Shown here piece after piece: positions 1 to 5,703 of a stretch of 12,825 bases of DNA; position 1 is the stretch's first letter; each line of letters begins with the position of its first letter. The translations under genes were made by a program, and so were the position numbers. The notes under the pieces were generated by a model. The model saw only the letters and a list, made by a program, of their open reading frames with translations, had not been told where the DNA came from and did not search any database. The DNA is from Chloroflexota bacterium (lineage in GTDB: Bacteria > Chloroflexota > Dormibacteria > Dormibacterales > Dormibacteraceae), in assembly GCA_005880755.1 (NCBI GenBank), contig VBGV01000073.1:1-12825 (forward strand). The letters are read 5' to 3'.

Positions 1-819
1 GAAGGCCGAATTCAGGATGGCGGGCACCGCCACCGCCGGGTCGGCGTCGGGCATCACGACGATGTGGTTCTTGGCCCCGCCGAGAGCCTGGACACGCTTG
101 CCCCGGGCGGCGGCTTCCGTGTACACGTGCTGCGCCACCGGCGCCGAGCCGACGAACGAGATCGCGCTGATCCCACGATGCTCGATCAGTGCGTCGACGG
201 CGCCGGCCGCGCCGTGGACCACGTTCAGGACCCCCGGCGGAAACCCCGCCTCGAGAAAGAGCTCCGCGAGGCGTGCACCTCCGAGGGGCGTGCGTTCGGA
301 CGGTTTGAGGATGAAGGTGTTCCCCGCCACGACGGCAAGAGGGAACATCCAGAGGGGGATCATGACCGGGAAGTTGAAGGGCGGGATTCCGGCGCAAACG
401 CCGACCGGATAGCGATACAGGTCCTGGTCGACGCCCGCGGAAACGTCCCGCAGGGTGCGTCCCTGCAGGAGCGTCGGCGCGCCGCAGGCGAAGTCGACGA
501 CCTCGATGCCACGCCTCACCTCGCCGCGCGCTTCGTCCAGCGTCTTGCCGTGATGGCGCGTGACCAGCGCGGCAAGCTCCTCGAACCTGTCTTCGAGCAC
601 CGCCTTGAAGCGGAACATGAGGCGGACCCGGTCCATGACCGCGGTGCGCGACCAGGTCTGGAAGCTCTCCGCGGCCGCTCGCACCGCCGCATCGACCTCA
701 CGCCCGTCCGACAGGGGTACCTGCTCGATCACTTCGGCGGTGGCTGGATTGAACACCGGAAGCGACCTGACGTCCTGAGCCGGCAGGCGCCATTCCGACC
801 CGATCAGGTTGCGAATCAA
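1..819 (-). CDS. mmsA: Methylmalonate-semialdehyde dehydrogenase (CoA-acylating), 3' part beyond the window
   Basis: CoA-dependent oxidation of methylmalonate or malonate semialdehyde to propionyl-CoA or acetyl-CoA; cytosolic, used in valine, inositol and pyrimidine breakdown. The minus strand reads as an open aldehyde-dehydrogenase N-terminal half of about 273 codons. Visible in order: a start resembling the family's 'NxIGxxW', then FNPAT, RGIEVVDFACGAP, the strongly conserved PFNFPVMIPLWMFP, FILKPSERTP (NAD-binding lysine region), ISFVGSAPV and QALGGAKNH, a hallmark of MmsA rather than other aldehyde dehydrogenases. The catalytic cysteine should lie just outside the left edge, so activity cannot be judged. 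The start is uncertain. TTG at 817-819 matches the family N-terminus but has no good Shine-Dalgarno; GTG at 853-855 is in frame but would overlap the divergent GAF gene. Family assignment is sure, substrate less so. Confidence 0.93.
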   Translation of the reverse strand, partial: MIRNLIGSEWRLPAQDVRSLPVFNPATAEVIEQVPLSDGREVDAAVRAAAESFQTWSRTAVMDRVRLMFRFKAVLEDRFEELAALVTRHHGKTLDEARGEVRRGIEVVDFACGAPTLLQGRTLRDVSAGVDQDLYRYPVGVCAGIPPFNFPVMIPLWMFPLAVVAGNTFILKPSERTPLGGARLAELFLEAGFPPGVLNVVHGAAGAVDALIEHRGISAISFVGSAPVAQHVYTEAAARGKRVQALGGAKNHIVVMPDADPAVAVPAILNSAF

Positions 820-827
820 CTGTTGAT
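815..827. promoter_or_regulatory. Palindrome ATCAACTGTTGAT between divergent mmsA and GAF genes
   Basis: A perfect inverted repeat (ATCAAC-T-GTTGAT) lies in the roughly 20-bp divergent junction. It covers the proposed TTG start of mmsA and abuts a TACCGT at 827-832 (actinobacterial-type TANNNT -10) that ends 7 nt before the GAF ATG. A dimeric repressor bound here could control both directions. The repeat is seen directly; operator function is inferred. Confidence 0.35.
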
Positions 828-839
828 ACCGTACTCCCG

Positions 840-1340
840 ATGGCTCCGACGGCACGGCAGCTGCTCGAGGAAGCCGCCGCGCGGGGCAGCGACCTGGAGA
901 CCGTCGCGCGCGGCGTGCTCGCGATGCTTGCCGAGCTGACCGGCCTCAGCTCCACTTACCTGGCCGAGACGCGGCTGACGGTCGACGAGCAGTACATCGT
1001 TTTCTCGTGCAACCGCAGCGACCTCTTTCACATCCCGGAGGACGTGACGCTGCCCTGGTCCGAGGGCGTGTGCCGCTTCGTCGTCGAGGGCGGCCCGAAC
1101 TACACCAGCGACGCCCAGAAGCAGTTTCCGAAGAGCAGCGTCGCGAGGCTGCTGGAGATCCGCACCTTCATCTCCTATCCGGTCTTCACTGCCGAAGGTC
1201 GCTTCTTCGGGACGTTGTGCGGAGCGAGCAAGGAGCAGGTTGAGATCCAGCAGGAGATACTCGAATTGATGCGGGAGTGTGCGCTGCTCATCGGCCAGAG
1301 GCTGAAACCGGACAGCATGGCTGGGTCAGAATCTGCCTGA
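840..1340 (+). CDS. Stand-alone GAF-domain protein
   Basis: 166 residues, almost entirely one GAF domain (about residues 6-155): an amphipathic N-terminal helix, a middle containing LPWSEGVCRFVVEGG, and the typical closing strand pair 'TFISYPVF...GRFFGTLCGAS' followed by a C-terminal helix. GAF domains bind small ligands (cyclic nucleotides, tetrapyrroles, 2-oxo acids) or act as redox sensors. No output domain (GGDEF, kinase, HTH) is attached, so it may be a sensor that works through a partner. No signal peptide or membrane segment is seen. The ATG at 840 keeps the first GAF helix; there is no Shine-Dalgarno, but a -10-like TACCGT 7 nt upstream suggests a leaderless mRNA. It is followed after 51 bp by the DapA-like gene in the same direction, probably co-transcribed. 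Ligand unknown. Confidence 0.8.
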   Translation: MAPTARQLLEEAAARGSDLETVARGVLAMLAELTGLSSTYLAETRLTVDEQYIVFSCNRSDLFHIPEDVTLPWSEGVCRFVVEGGPNYTSDAQKQFPKSSVARLLEIRTFISYPVFTAEGRFFGTLCGASKEQVEIQQEILELMRECALLIGQRLKPDSMAGSESA

Positions 1341-1341
1341 T

Positions 1342-1389
1342 ATGCGACTGCTGACCTTCCGCGTCGATGTCATCTCGGCCGCCGGCTGA
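1342..1389 (+). other. 15-codon ORF between the GAF and DapA-like genes
   Basis: A mini-ORF (MRLLTFRVDVISAAG) starts 1 nt after the GAF stop and ends 2 nt before the DapA-like ATG. It could be a translational-coupling leader for a downstream gene that lacks its own Shine-Dalgarno. The beginning MRLLTFR resembles the N-terminus of fumarylacetoacetate-hydrolase family proteins, so it could also be a deletion remnant. Neither reading can be settled here, and chance is possible. Confidence 0.2.
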
Positions 1390-1391
1390 CC

Positions 1392-2309
1392 ATGTTCGCC
1401 ATCGACCGCCTCGCCGGAGTCCTCGTCGCTCTCGCCTCGCCGCTGAAGCGGGACGGAAGCGTGGACGAGCCCGCGGTCGCCCGGCTGGTGGAGCACGTCA
1501 TCGCCGGCGGGGTGCACGGCCTGCTCCCGCTCGGGTCCACCGGTGAGGGTGCCGCGCTGGACGAGCCCGCCCGGCGCACAGTCTTGAAGGCCGTGGTCGA
1601 GGCGGCGGCCGGACGCGTTCCTGTGATCTGCGGCGTGGCGCAGCCGAACCTGCAGTCCGCCCGGGCCGAGGTCGAGGCAGCTGCGCGTCTGGGCGCGGAC
1701 GCCGCGCTGGTGGCGCCACCGTTCTATTACCCGATGGACCAGGCGAGCCTGCTCGCCTTCTACCGGCGGGTCGCCGAGGCTGCACCGGTGCCGATCCTCG
1801 TCTACAACATTCCTCAATTCACCAAAGTCGTCGTCGAGCCCGTCACCGTGGCCGTGCTCGCCAACGAAGGCGCGATCCGCGGCATCAAGGACTCGAGCCG
1901 GGACTTCGAGTACTTCGAGGGCGTCTGCATCGCAACGCGTGACGTGGCCGGCTTTCGTGTGTTCACCGGAAGCGACACGATGTTGGTCGCCTCGCTTGCG
2001 GTCGGCGCCGCGGGCACGATTTGCGGCGCGGGCAACATCGCGCCTGAATGGGTCGTGCGCATCTTCGACGAGTACCAGCGTGGCGACCTCGAGGCGGCTC
2101 GCGCGAGCCAGGACGCGCTGTACCGGCTGGTCATGGCGCTCCGGGGCGACGTCTTTCCCGGCGCGATCAAGGCCGCGCTGCACCTGCAGGGAATCTGCGA
2201 ACCGTGGCCCGCGCCCCCCGCGCAGCGGCTGGACGAGCCCCATGAAGCGCGGCTCAGCAAGCAGCTCGCCGCGTTCGGATTGCTTACGCCGGAACGCTCA
2301 CGGCACTGA
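1392..2309 (+). CDS. DapA/N-acetylneuraminate-lyase family aldolase or dehydratase
   Basis: A 305-residue class I (Schiff-base) TIM-barrel lyase, close to the family's usual 290-310. The pyruvate/carboxylate-binding motif GSTGE is at residues 48-52, the catalytic tyrosine lies in YNIP (Tyr138), and the Schiff-base lysine in RGIKDSS (Lys166); FTGSD and the glycine-rich GAAGTICGAGN follow. All core catalytic positions are therefore present. The family includes 4-hydroxy-tetrahydrodipicolinate synthase, N-acetylneuraminate lyase and 2-keto-3-deoxy sugar-acid aldolases/dehydratases. The sequence alone does not choose between them, and the lack of lysine-biosynthesis neighbours favours a catabolic role. 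There is no Shine-Dalgarno before the ATG at 1392; coupling to the mini-ORF just upstream is possible. Its end overlaps a convergent short ORF by 12 bp. Confidence 0.88.
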   Translation: MFAIDRLAGVLVALASPLKRDGSVDEPAVARLVEHVIAGGVHGLLPLGSTGEGAALDEPARRTVLKAVVEAAAGRVPVICGVAQPNLQSARAEVEAAARLGADAALVAPPFYYPMDQASLLAFYRRVAEAAPVPILVYNIPQFTKVVVEPVTVAVLANEGAIRGIKDSSRDFEYFEGVCIATRDVAGFRVFTGSDTMLVASLAVGAAGTICGAGNIAPEWVVRIFDEYQRGDLEAARASQDALYRLVMALRGDVFPGAIKAALHLQGICEPWPAPPAQRLDEPHEARLSKQLAAFGLLTPERSRH

Positions 2310-2450
2310 GATCGTCGCCACGACCTGCTGCTGGTAATGGTCCGGGTTCGACCCGTCGTCGTAGGTGCTGACAAACGTCGAGTAGTCGATCGTGCCCGGG
2401 AAGTCGGTTTGGGAAAGGAGGTTGCCATGCGTGCGGTGCGCGCAGCGCAT
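2298..2450 (-). CDS. Small hypothetical protein or C-terminal gene remnant
   Basis: A 50-codon ORF opposite the DapA-like gene's end; ATG at 2448-2450, in-frame stop just upstream at 2454-2456. Over 2301-2420 its codons end almost always in G or C, the coding signature of this genome, and the composition (motifs TIDYSTFVSTYDDGS and HYQQQVVATISVP) is protein-like rather than arginine-rich like most shadow frames here. A weak GGGGTGA sequence stands 3 nt before the ATG. It could be a genuine small protein or the surviving C-terminus of a decayed longer gene. I recognise no family, and upstream minus-strand frames do not continue it convincingly. Confidence 0.35.
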   Translation of the reverse strand: MRCAHRTHGNLLSQTDFPGTIDYSTFVSTYDDGSNPDHYQQQVVATISVP

Positions 2451-2558
2451 GGCTCACCCCCCACAGCCCTGGAAAGGCCGGGCGACCCATTTCCCGGCAA
2501 CCGAAATCATCCGGCGCGCCAGGCGAGGAAGCCAGCCCCATTTGGATGGTTTCCGGTT
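2424..2558 (+). promoter_or_regulatory. Structured region upstream of psuK: three consecutive hairpins
   Basis: Three inverted repeats in a row: GCCATGCG/CGCATGGC (2424-2431 with 2446-2453), GCCGGG/CCCGGC (2477-2482 with 2493-2498), and a long arm pair 2499-2512 with 2544-2558 forming 14 pairs with one G-U and one bulged C around a 31-nt GC-rich interior. Coding signal is weak here on the plus strand. A strong Shine-Dalgarno-like AAGGAGG at 2414-2420 stands 6 nt before an ATG (2427) whose frame does not match psuK. This could be a cis-acting leader RNA or leader-peptide region of the psuKG operon. I compared it by eye with SAM, c-di-GMP, c-di-AMP and cobalamin riboswitches and found no convincing match. 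Confidence 0.3.
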
Positions 2559-2573
2559 ACCTCAATTGAGGTA
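2558..2573. promoter_or_regulatory. Perfect 16-bp palindrome TACCTCAATTGAGGTA, probable psuK operator
   Basis: The two 8-bp half sites are exact reverse complements. The site ends 19 bp before the proposed psuK GTG and 4 bp before a TATCCT (2578-2583) that could be the -10 box, so it occupies the -35 to spacer region where a repressor would block RNA polymerase. Perfect symmetry and position support an operator for a dimeric regulator (GntR, LacI or similar); no regulator gene is in the window. Confidence 0.5.
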
Positions 2574-2592
2574 CGGCTATCCTCGTCAGGTC

Positions 2593-3432
2593 GTGATCGT
2601 CTCCATCGGCGACCTGGTGCTCGACGTCAGGATCGTCCCCGAGGGCCCACTCGAGCCAGACGACGATTCACCCGCCTCGATCGCGATCGGGGGAGGCGGC
2701 CAGGCTGCCAACTTCTGCGCGTGGACCGCCGCCTCCGGCGAACCGGTGCGCCTGGTGACCCGCATCGGCGAGGACGAGACCGGGCGCAGGTTGGTCAGTG
2801 ACCTCGAAGCGCGTGGGGTTGAGGTCCGCGCGGTCTGGGCCGCCGAGCCGACCGGCATCATCGCCGTCGTGGTCGGACCCGACGGCCGGCGCAGCATGGC
2901 GACGCAGCGCGGCGCGAGCGTGGGCCTGAGCCCGGACGACCTGGAGGAAGCGTGGTTTCGCGACGCCGCCCTGCTCCACGTGCCGGCCTACTCGCTGTTC
3001 GTGGAGCCGATCGCCAGCGCGACCCGTGCCGCGATCAGGATCGTGCGCGAAGCGGGCGGCATGGTCGCCGTCGATCTCTCGTCGGCGGCAGGCCTGCGCG
3101 CGTTCGGCCCCGCCCACATGGCTTACGTCCTGGCCCGCATGAAGCCCGAGCTCCTGTTCGCGACGGAGGCGGAGGCGGCGACCCTGGCGGTTCCGCTCGA
3201 GAGCCTCGCCCAGGTCCCTGTCCTCAAGCTCGGCGCCGCAGGTTCGATGGTCTATGGGCGCAAGCTCGCGGCGCCCGAGGTGAAAATGGTCGATCCCACC
3301 GGCGCGGGCGATGCTTTCGCCGCCACCTTCTGTATCGCCTGGCTGCACGGGGCGACGCCCGTCGAGGCGGCCGAGCGGGCGGTCCAGGCAGCCTCGCAGT
3401 CGGTGACGCTGGCCGGGGCGCGGCCGATCTGA
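2593..3432 (+). CDS. psuK: PfkB-family carbohydrate kinase, probable pseudouridine kinase
   Basis: 279 residues from GTG at 2593. Ribokinase-fold kinase: the N-terminal strand VIVSIGDLVLD, the first PfkB signature GGGGQAAN at residues 33-40 (sugar binding), and the second signature DPTGAGDAF at 234-242 with the catalytic base Asp240 and anion-hole glycines. It would phosphorylate the 5'-hydroxyl of pseudouridine with ATP. Substrate is assigned from context: the next gene is psuG, overlapping it, the standard psuK-psuG pairing; by sequence alone it could be another nucleoside or sugar kinase. The frame is open back to 2392, but the extra 67 codons lack third-position G/C bias and precede the usual start of the fold, so I start at GTG 2593. 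There is no clear Shine-Dalgarno; TATCCT ends 9 nt upstream, suggesting a leaderless transcript controlled by the 2558-2573 palindrome. Confidence 0.85.
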   Translation: MIVSIGDLVLDVRIVPEGPLEPDDDSPASIAIGGGGQAANFCAWTAASGEPVRLVTRIGEDETGRRLVSDLEARGVEVRAVWAAEPTGIIAVVVGPDGRRSMATQRGASVGLSPDDLEEAWFRDAALLHVPAYSLFVEPIASATRAAIRIVREAGGMVAVDLSSAAGLRAFGPAHMAYVLARMKPELLFATEAEAATLAVPLESLAQVPVLKLGAAGSMVYGRKLAAPEVKMVDPTGAGDAFAATFCIAWLHGATPVEAAERAVQAASQSVTLAGARPI

Positions 3433-4304
3433 GCGACCTCCTCGAAGTCGCGCCCGAGGTGGCGGCAGCCCTCGAACGCGGCCGCCCTGTGGTGGCGCTC
3501 GAGACCTCGATCGTCGGCCAGGGCCTCCCTGCCCCCCACAACCTGCGAGCGGCACGCGGCTGCGAGATCGCGATCCGGGAGGAGGGCGTGACACCCGCGA
3601 CCGTGGCCGTGCTGGACGGCCGGTTGCGGGTCGGTTTGAGCGACGCCGACCTCGAGCGCATCGCGTCGGGGTCGGTCAAGGTGAGCTCGCGCGACCTGGG
3701 GCCGTTGATCGTGCGGCGGGCGGCGGGGGCGACCACGGTCGCCGCCACGATGCGCGTGGCCGCGATGGCAGGGGTGCGCTTTTTGGCCACGGGCGGCATC
3801 GGCGGCGTCCACCGCGGCCACCCGGAAGACCAGTCGGCCGACCTCGAAGAGCTGGCCCGCTCGCCCGTGGCCGTCTTTTGCGCTGGGGCGAAGATCATCC
3901 TCGACCTGCGACTCACGCTCGAGCTACTGGAGAGCTTGTCCGTTCCCGTCCTCGGCTACGGAATCGACGAGTTCCCGGCTTTTTACTCTCGCCGTAGCGG
4001 TTGTCCCGTGAGCGCACGCGTCGACGGCGCAGACGAATGCGCGAGCACGCTGCGTGCGTCGTGGGACGCTGGCGGCCGAGGCGTGGTGGTGGCCGTCCCG
4101 CCGCCGGCCGACCTCGAGGGAGCAGAAGAGATGACTGTGCGGGCCGTGGCGGAGATTCGGGACCTGAGCGGCCCCGACGTCACCCCACGCCTGCTGGCTC
4201 GCGTGGCCGAGCTGTCGGGCGGCCGGTCCCTGGACCTGAACGTCGACCTGGTGGTCAACAACGCGCGTGTCGCGGCGCAGGTCGCGCGGGCCTTCTTCGC
4301 CTAG
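3429..4304 (+). CDS. psuG: Pseudouridine-5'-phosphate glycosidase
   Basis: Cleaves the C-C glycosidic bond of pseudouridine 5'-phosphate to uracil and ribose 5-phosphate. The 291-residue product matches PsuG throughout: LEVAPEV...VALET (Glu25, active-site glutamate), PATVAVLDG, GATTVAATM, TGGIGGVHRG, DQSADLEEL (metal-site Asp region, residues 134-138), CAGAKIILDL (Lys155, the Schiff-base-type lysine), GYGIDEFPAFY, and near the C-terminus RLLARVAELSGG and VVNNARVAAQVA. All positions I know to be catalytic in the E. coli enzyme have counterparts. The start is unusual. The only start-like codon preserving the family N-terminus is CTG at 3429-3431, overlapping the psuK stop as CTGA; GTG at 3459 is in frame but would remove 10 conserved-looking residues. 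Translation is probably coupled to psuK. Confidence 0.95.
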   Translation: MSDLLEVAPEVAAALERGRPVVALETSIVGQGLPAPHNLRAARGCEIAIREEGVTPATVAVLDGRLRVGLSDADLERIASGSVKVSSRDLGPLIVRRAAGATTVAATMRVAAMAGVRFLATGGIGGVHRGHPEDQSADLEELARSPVAVFCAGAKIILDLRLTLELLESLSVPVLGYGIDEFPAFYSRRSGCPVSARVDGADECASTLRASWDAGGRGVVVAVPPPADLEGAEEMTVRAVAEIRDLSGPDVTPRLLARVAELSGGRSLDLNVDLVVNNARVAAQVARAFFA

Positions 4305-4321
4305 AAGCCCAATTGCGGCCG

Positions 4322-4756
4322 CTAGCGCTTTGGCTTCGCCACAGCCTTCTTCGGCCTCCCCGGCGGCCTTCCGGTCGGGATCCGGATCTTCAGCACCCGC
4401 GGTGGCGACATCATCTCGCACCACGCGACGACGATCCTGTTGAGCTCGACCATGCGGTCGTCCACCTCATGCAGGTCAGCAAAGCGCATGAATCGTGCCG
4501 ACGGGCCGCTGCCTTCAAGGTGCGGAAAGCTGCCGCGAATCTTCGCTCCCCGATTGAACATGAGGGTTACGGTCTTGGCGCCGTGCTGGACGAAATTGGC
4601 CATATCGCCCTTGTAGGCGAACTGGACCGTACCGTGCTTCAAGTACTCGGTCATCCGGTCGTCCGACCACATGACCAGGTCGCGGACCCGCCGCAGAAGT
4701 GGTTCGGCCGGTTTGCCCCTGAACCACCTGTCGACGATCGGGTTCTTCTTCTTCAT
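4322..4756 (-). CDS. DUF1801 (YdhG-like) domain protein with basic C-terminal tail
   Basis: 144 residues. The body (about 5-120) fits the DUF1801 alpha/beta fold related to YdhG and frataxin-like folds: 'LLRRVRDLVMWSDDRMTEYLKHGTVQFAYKGDMANFVQHGAKTV' in essence, then a conserved strand (TLMFNRGAKI), GSFPHLEGSG, and a helix around residues 91-115. The biochemical role of this family is not known. The last 20 or so residues are Gly/Pro/Lys/Arg rich with GRPPGRPKK, resembling an AT-hook, which suggests nucleic-acid binding by the tail. No Shine-Dalgarno precedes ATG 4756; TATCTT (4765-4770, minus) ends 8 nt before it, fitting a leaderless transcript. Its stop lies 17 bp from the convergent psuG stop. 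Confidence 0.75.
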   Translation of the reverse strand: MKKKNPIVDRWFRGKPAEPLLRRVRDLVMWSDDRMTEYLKHGTVQFAYKGDMANFVQHGAKTVTLMFNRGAKIRGSFPHLEGSGPSARFMRFADLHEVDDRMVELNRIVVAWCEMMSPPRVLKIRIPTGRPPGRPKKAVAKPKR

Positions 4757-4764
4757 CGAGACGA

Positions 4765-4770
4765 AAGATA
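4765..4770 (-). promoter_or_regulatory. Candidate -10 box (TATCTT) for the DUF1801 gene
   Basis: On the minus strand TATCTT lies 8 nt before the ATG, inside the T-rich tail of the upstream terminator. I see no good -35 at normal spacing because that position is in the terminator stem. Offered as a weak candidate for a leaderless start. Confidence 0.3.
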
Positions 4771-4772
4771 AG

Positions 4773-4800
4773 ACCGGCGGGCCGCAAGTGGCCCGCCGGT
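4773..4800 (-). terminator. Intrinsic terminator after the VOC gene
   Basis: Perfect 11-bp inverted repeat: arms 4773-4783 and 4790-4800 around a 6-nt loop, almost all G/C. On the minus strand it is followed by TCTTATCTTT, a T-rich run, so it is oriented to end the VOC transcript 11 bp after its stop. On the plus strand the tail TGTTAAT is weaker but might also work against read-through. Confidence 0.85.
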
Positions 4801-4810
4801 TGTTAATCGT

Positions 4811-5590
4811 CTACCGCTCCATCCTCAGCAGCCCGAAGGCCGCACCCTGCGGATCGGAGAGGATCGCGAAGCGTCCCCCCGGAAAGTCCTGCGGCTCCAG
4901 CATCGACGTGGCGCCGAGGTCGACCGCCTTCTTGTGCGCCTTGTCGACGTCGTCGACACCGAAGTAGACCTGCCAGTAAGACGGGACCTCCTTGGGCACC
5001 ATCGGGTTCATCTCCATGCCCCCGGCGATGCTCTCGTCGTTGAGCTTGAACTCCGTGTACTCGCCCTCCTGGCCTTCGCCCATCGGCATCAGCTTCTCGC
5101 CCCAGCCGAAGACGTTCTTGTAGAAGGACTTGGCCTTGTCGATTCCTCTGGCATTGAGCTCCGCCCATGCGAAGGAATTCGGCGCGTTCATGATGTCGGC
5201 GCCCTGCATCTCCTTCGGCTCCCAGACCGAGATGAAAGCCCCGGACGGGTCCTGGTAGACGGCCATGCGGCCGGACTTGAGGACGTCGAACGCCGGGGCG
5301 ATCACCTTGCCGCCGGCGGCTTCGACCTTCTTGGCGGTCGCCTCCGCGTCGCGCGTCCCGATGTAGACCATCCACGCGGTCGGCGCGTTCGGGTCCTGCA
5401 CTGGACCGATGCCGGCCACGTTCTTGCCGCCGATGGTCGCCAGGGCATAGCCGCCCGCGGCGGGATCCTTGGTCAGGTCGACCTTCCAGCCGAAGAGCTT
5501 GGCGTAGTAATCGCGCGATCCCGCGGCGTCCTTGCTCGAGAGGTCAACCCACACCGGCGCGTTCGCGACGAATGTTCTTGTCTCTGGCAT
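4811..5590 (-). CDS. Double VOC (glyoxalase/bleomycin-resistance fold) protein, Cfp30B-like
   Basis: 259 residues with two tandem vicinal-oxygen-chelate domains (about 8-122 and 135-257), each starting with the same pattern: VWVDLSSKD...YYAKLFGW and AWAELNARG...FYKNVFGW. Each ends with 'DPSGAFISVWEP' or 'DPQGAAFGLLRM'. The layout matches the family of the mycobacterial 27-kDa antigen Cfp30B and related actinobacterial 'hydroxylase' or glyoxalase-like proteins. Members are metal-binding cytosolic proteins whose substrate is mostly unknown; possibilities are small-molecule detoxification or binding. The start ATG 5588-5590 has a clear GGAGG (5598-5602) 7 nt upstream, preferred over the longer open frame to 5644. 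It is divergent from the selenoprotein gene and followed by a strong terminator. Confidence 0.88.
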   Translation of the reverse strand: MPETRTFVANAPVWVDLSSKDAAGSRDYYAKLFGWKVDLTKDPAAGGYALATIGGKNVAGIGPVQDPNAPTAWMVYIGTRDAEATAKKVEAAGGKVIAPAFDVLKSGRMAVYQDPSGAFISVWEPKEMQGADIMNAPNSFAWAELNARGIDKAKSFYKNVFGWGEKLMPMGEGQEGEYTEFKLNDESIAGGMEMNPMVPKEVPSYWQVYFGVDDVDKAHKKAVDLGATSMLEPQDFPGGRFAILSDPQGAAFGLLRMER

Positions 5591-5703
5591 ATTCAAGCCT
5601 CCTGGAACCCAGTCTGACGGGGGACCTGCAACCCATTCTGCCACCGGCTGGTTAAAGGATGCCGAAGGAATCGGGGGAGTTCGCTTAGCGTTGTCTAGAA
5701 GCG
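5591..5703. promoter_or_regulatory. Divergent promoter region between VOC and selenoprotein genes
   Basis: 113 bp that must hold promoters for both directions. It contains the VOC gene's GGAGG (5598-5602). Toward the selenoprotein, TAGCGT (5686-5691) is a possible TANNNT -10, and the sequence before ATG 5704 (TCTAGAAGCG) has only a weak Shine-Dalgarno. I see no clear operator. Confidence 0.35.

Noticed and set aside
64..939. Long plus-strand ORF of 291 codons over the left edge
   Set aside because: Arg/Asp-rich shadow of mmsA, which shows clear family motifs on the opposite strand.
1326..2243. 305-codon minus-strand ORF
   Set aside because: Antisense shadow of the DapA-like gene; no recognisable motif and atypical composition.
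2477..2558. SAM-type or c-di-GMP riboswitch
   Set aside because: Short matches such as CCCGGCAACC and GGTTACC occur, but the other conserved core elements and junction layout are missing.
2392..2592. 67-codon N-terminal extension of psuK
   Set aside because: Lacks the third-position G/C bias, has no homology to the PfkB fold, and runs through hairpins and the palindrome; GTG 2593 fits the fold start.
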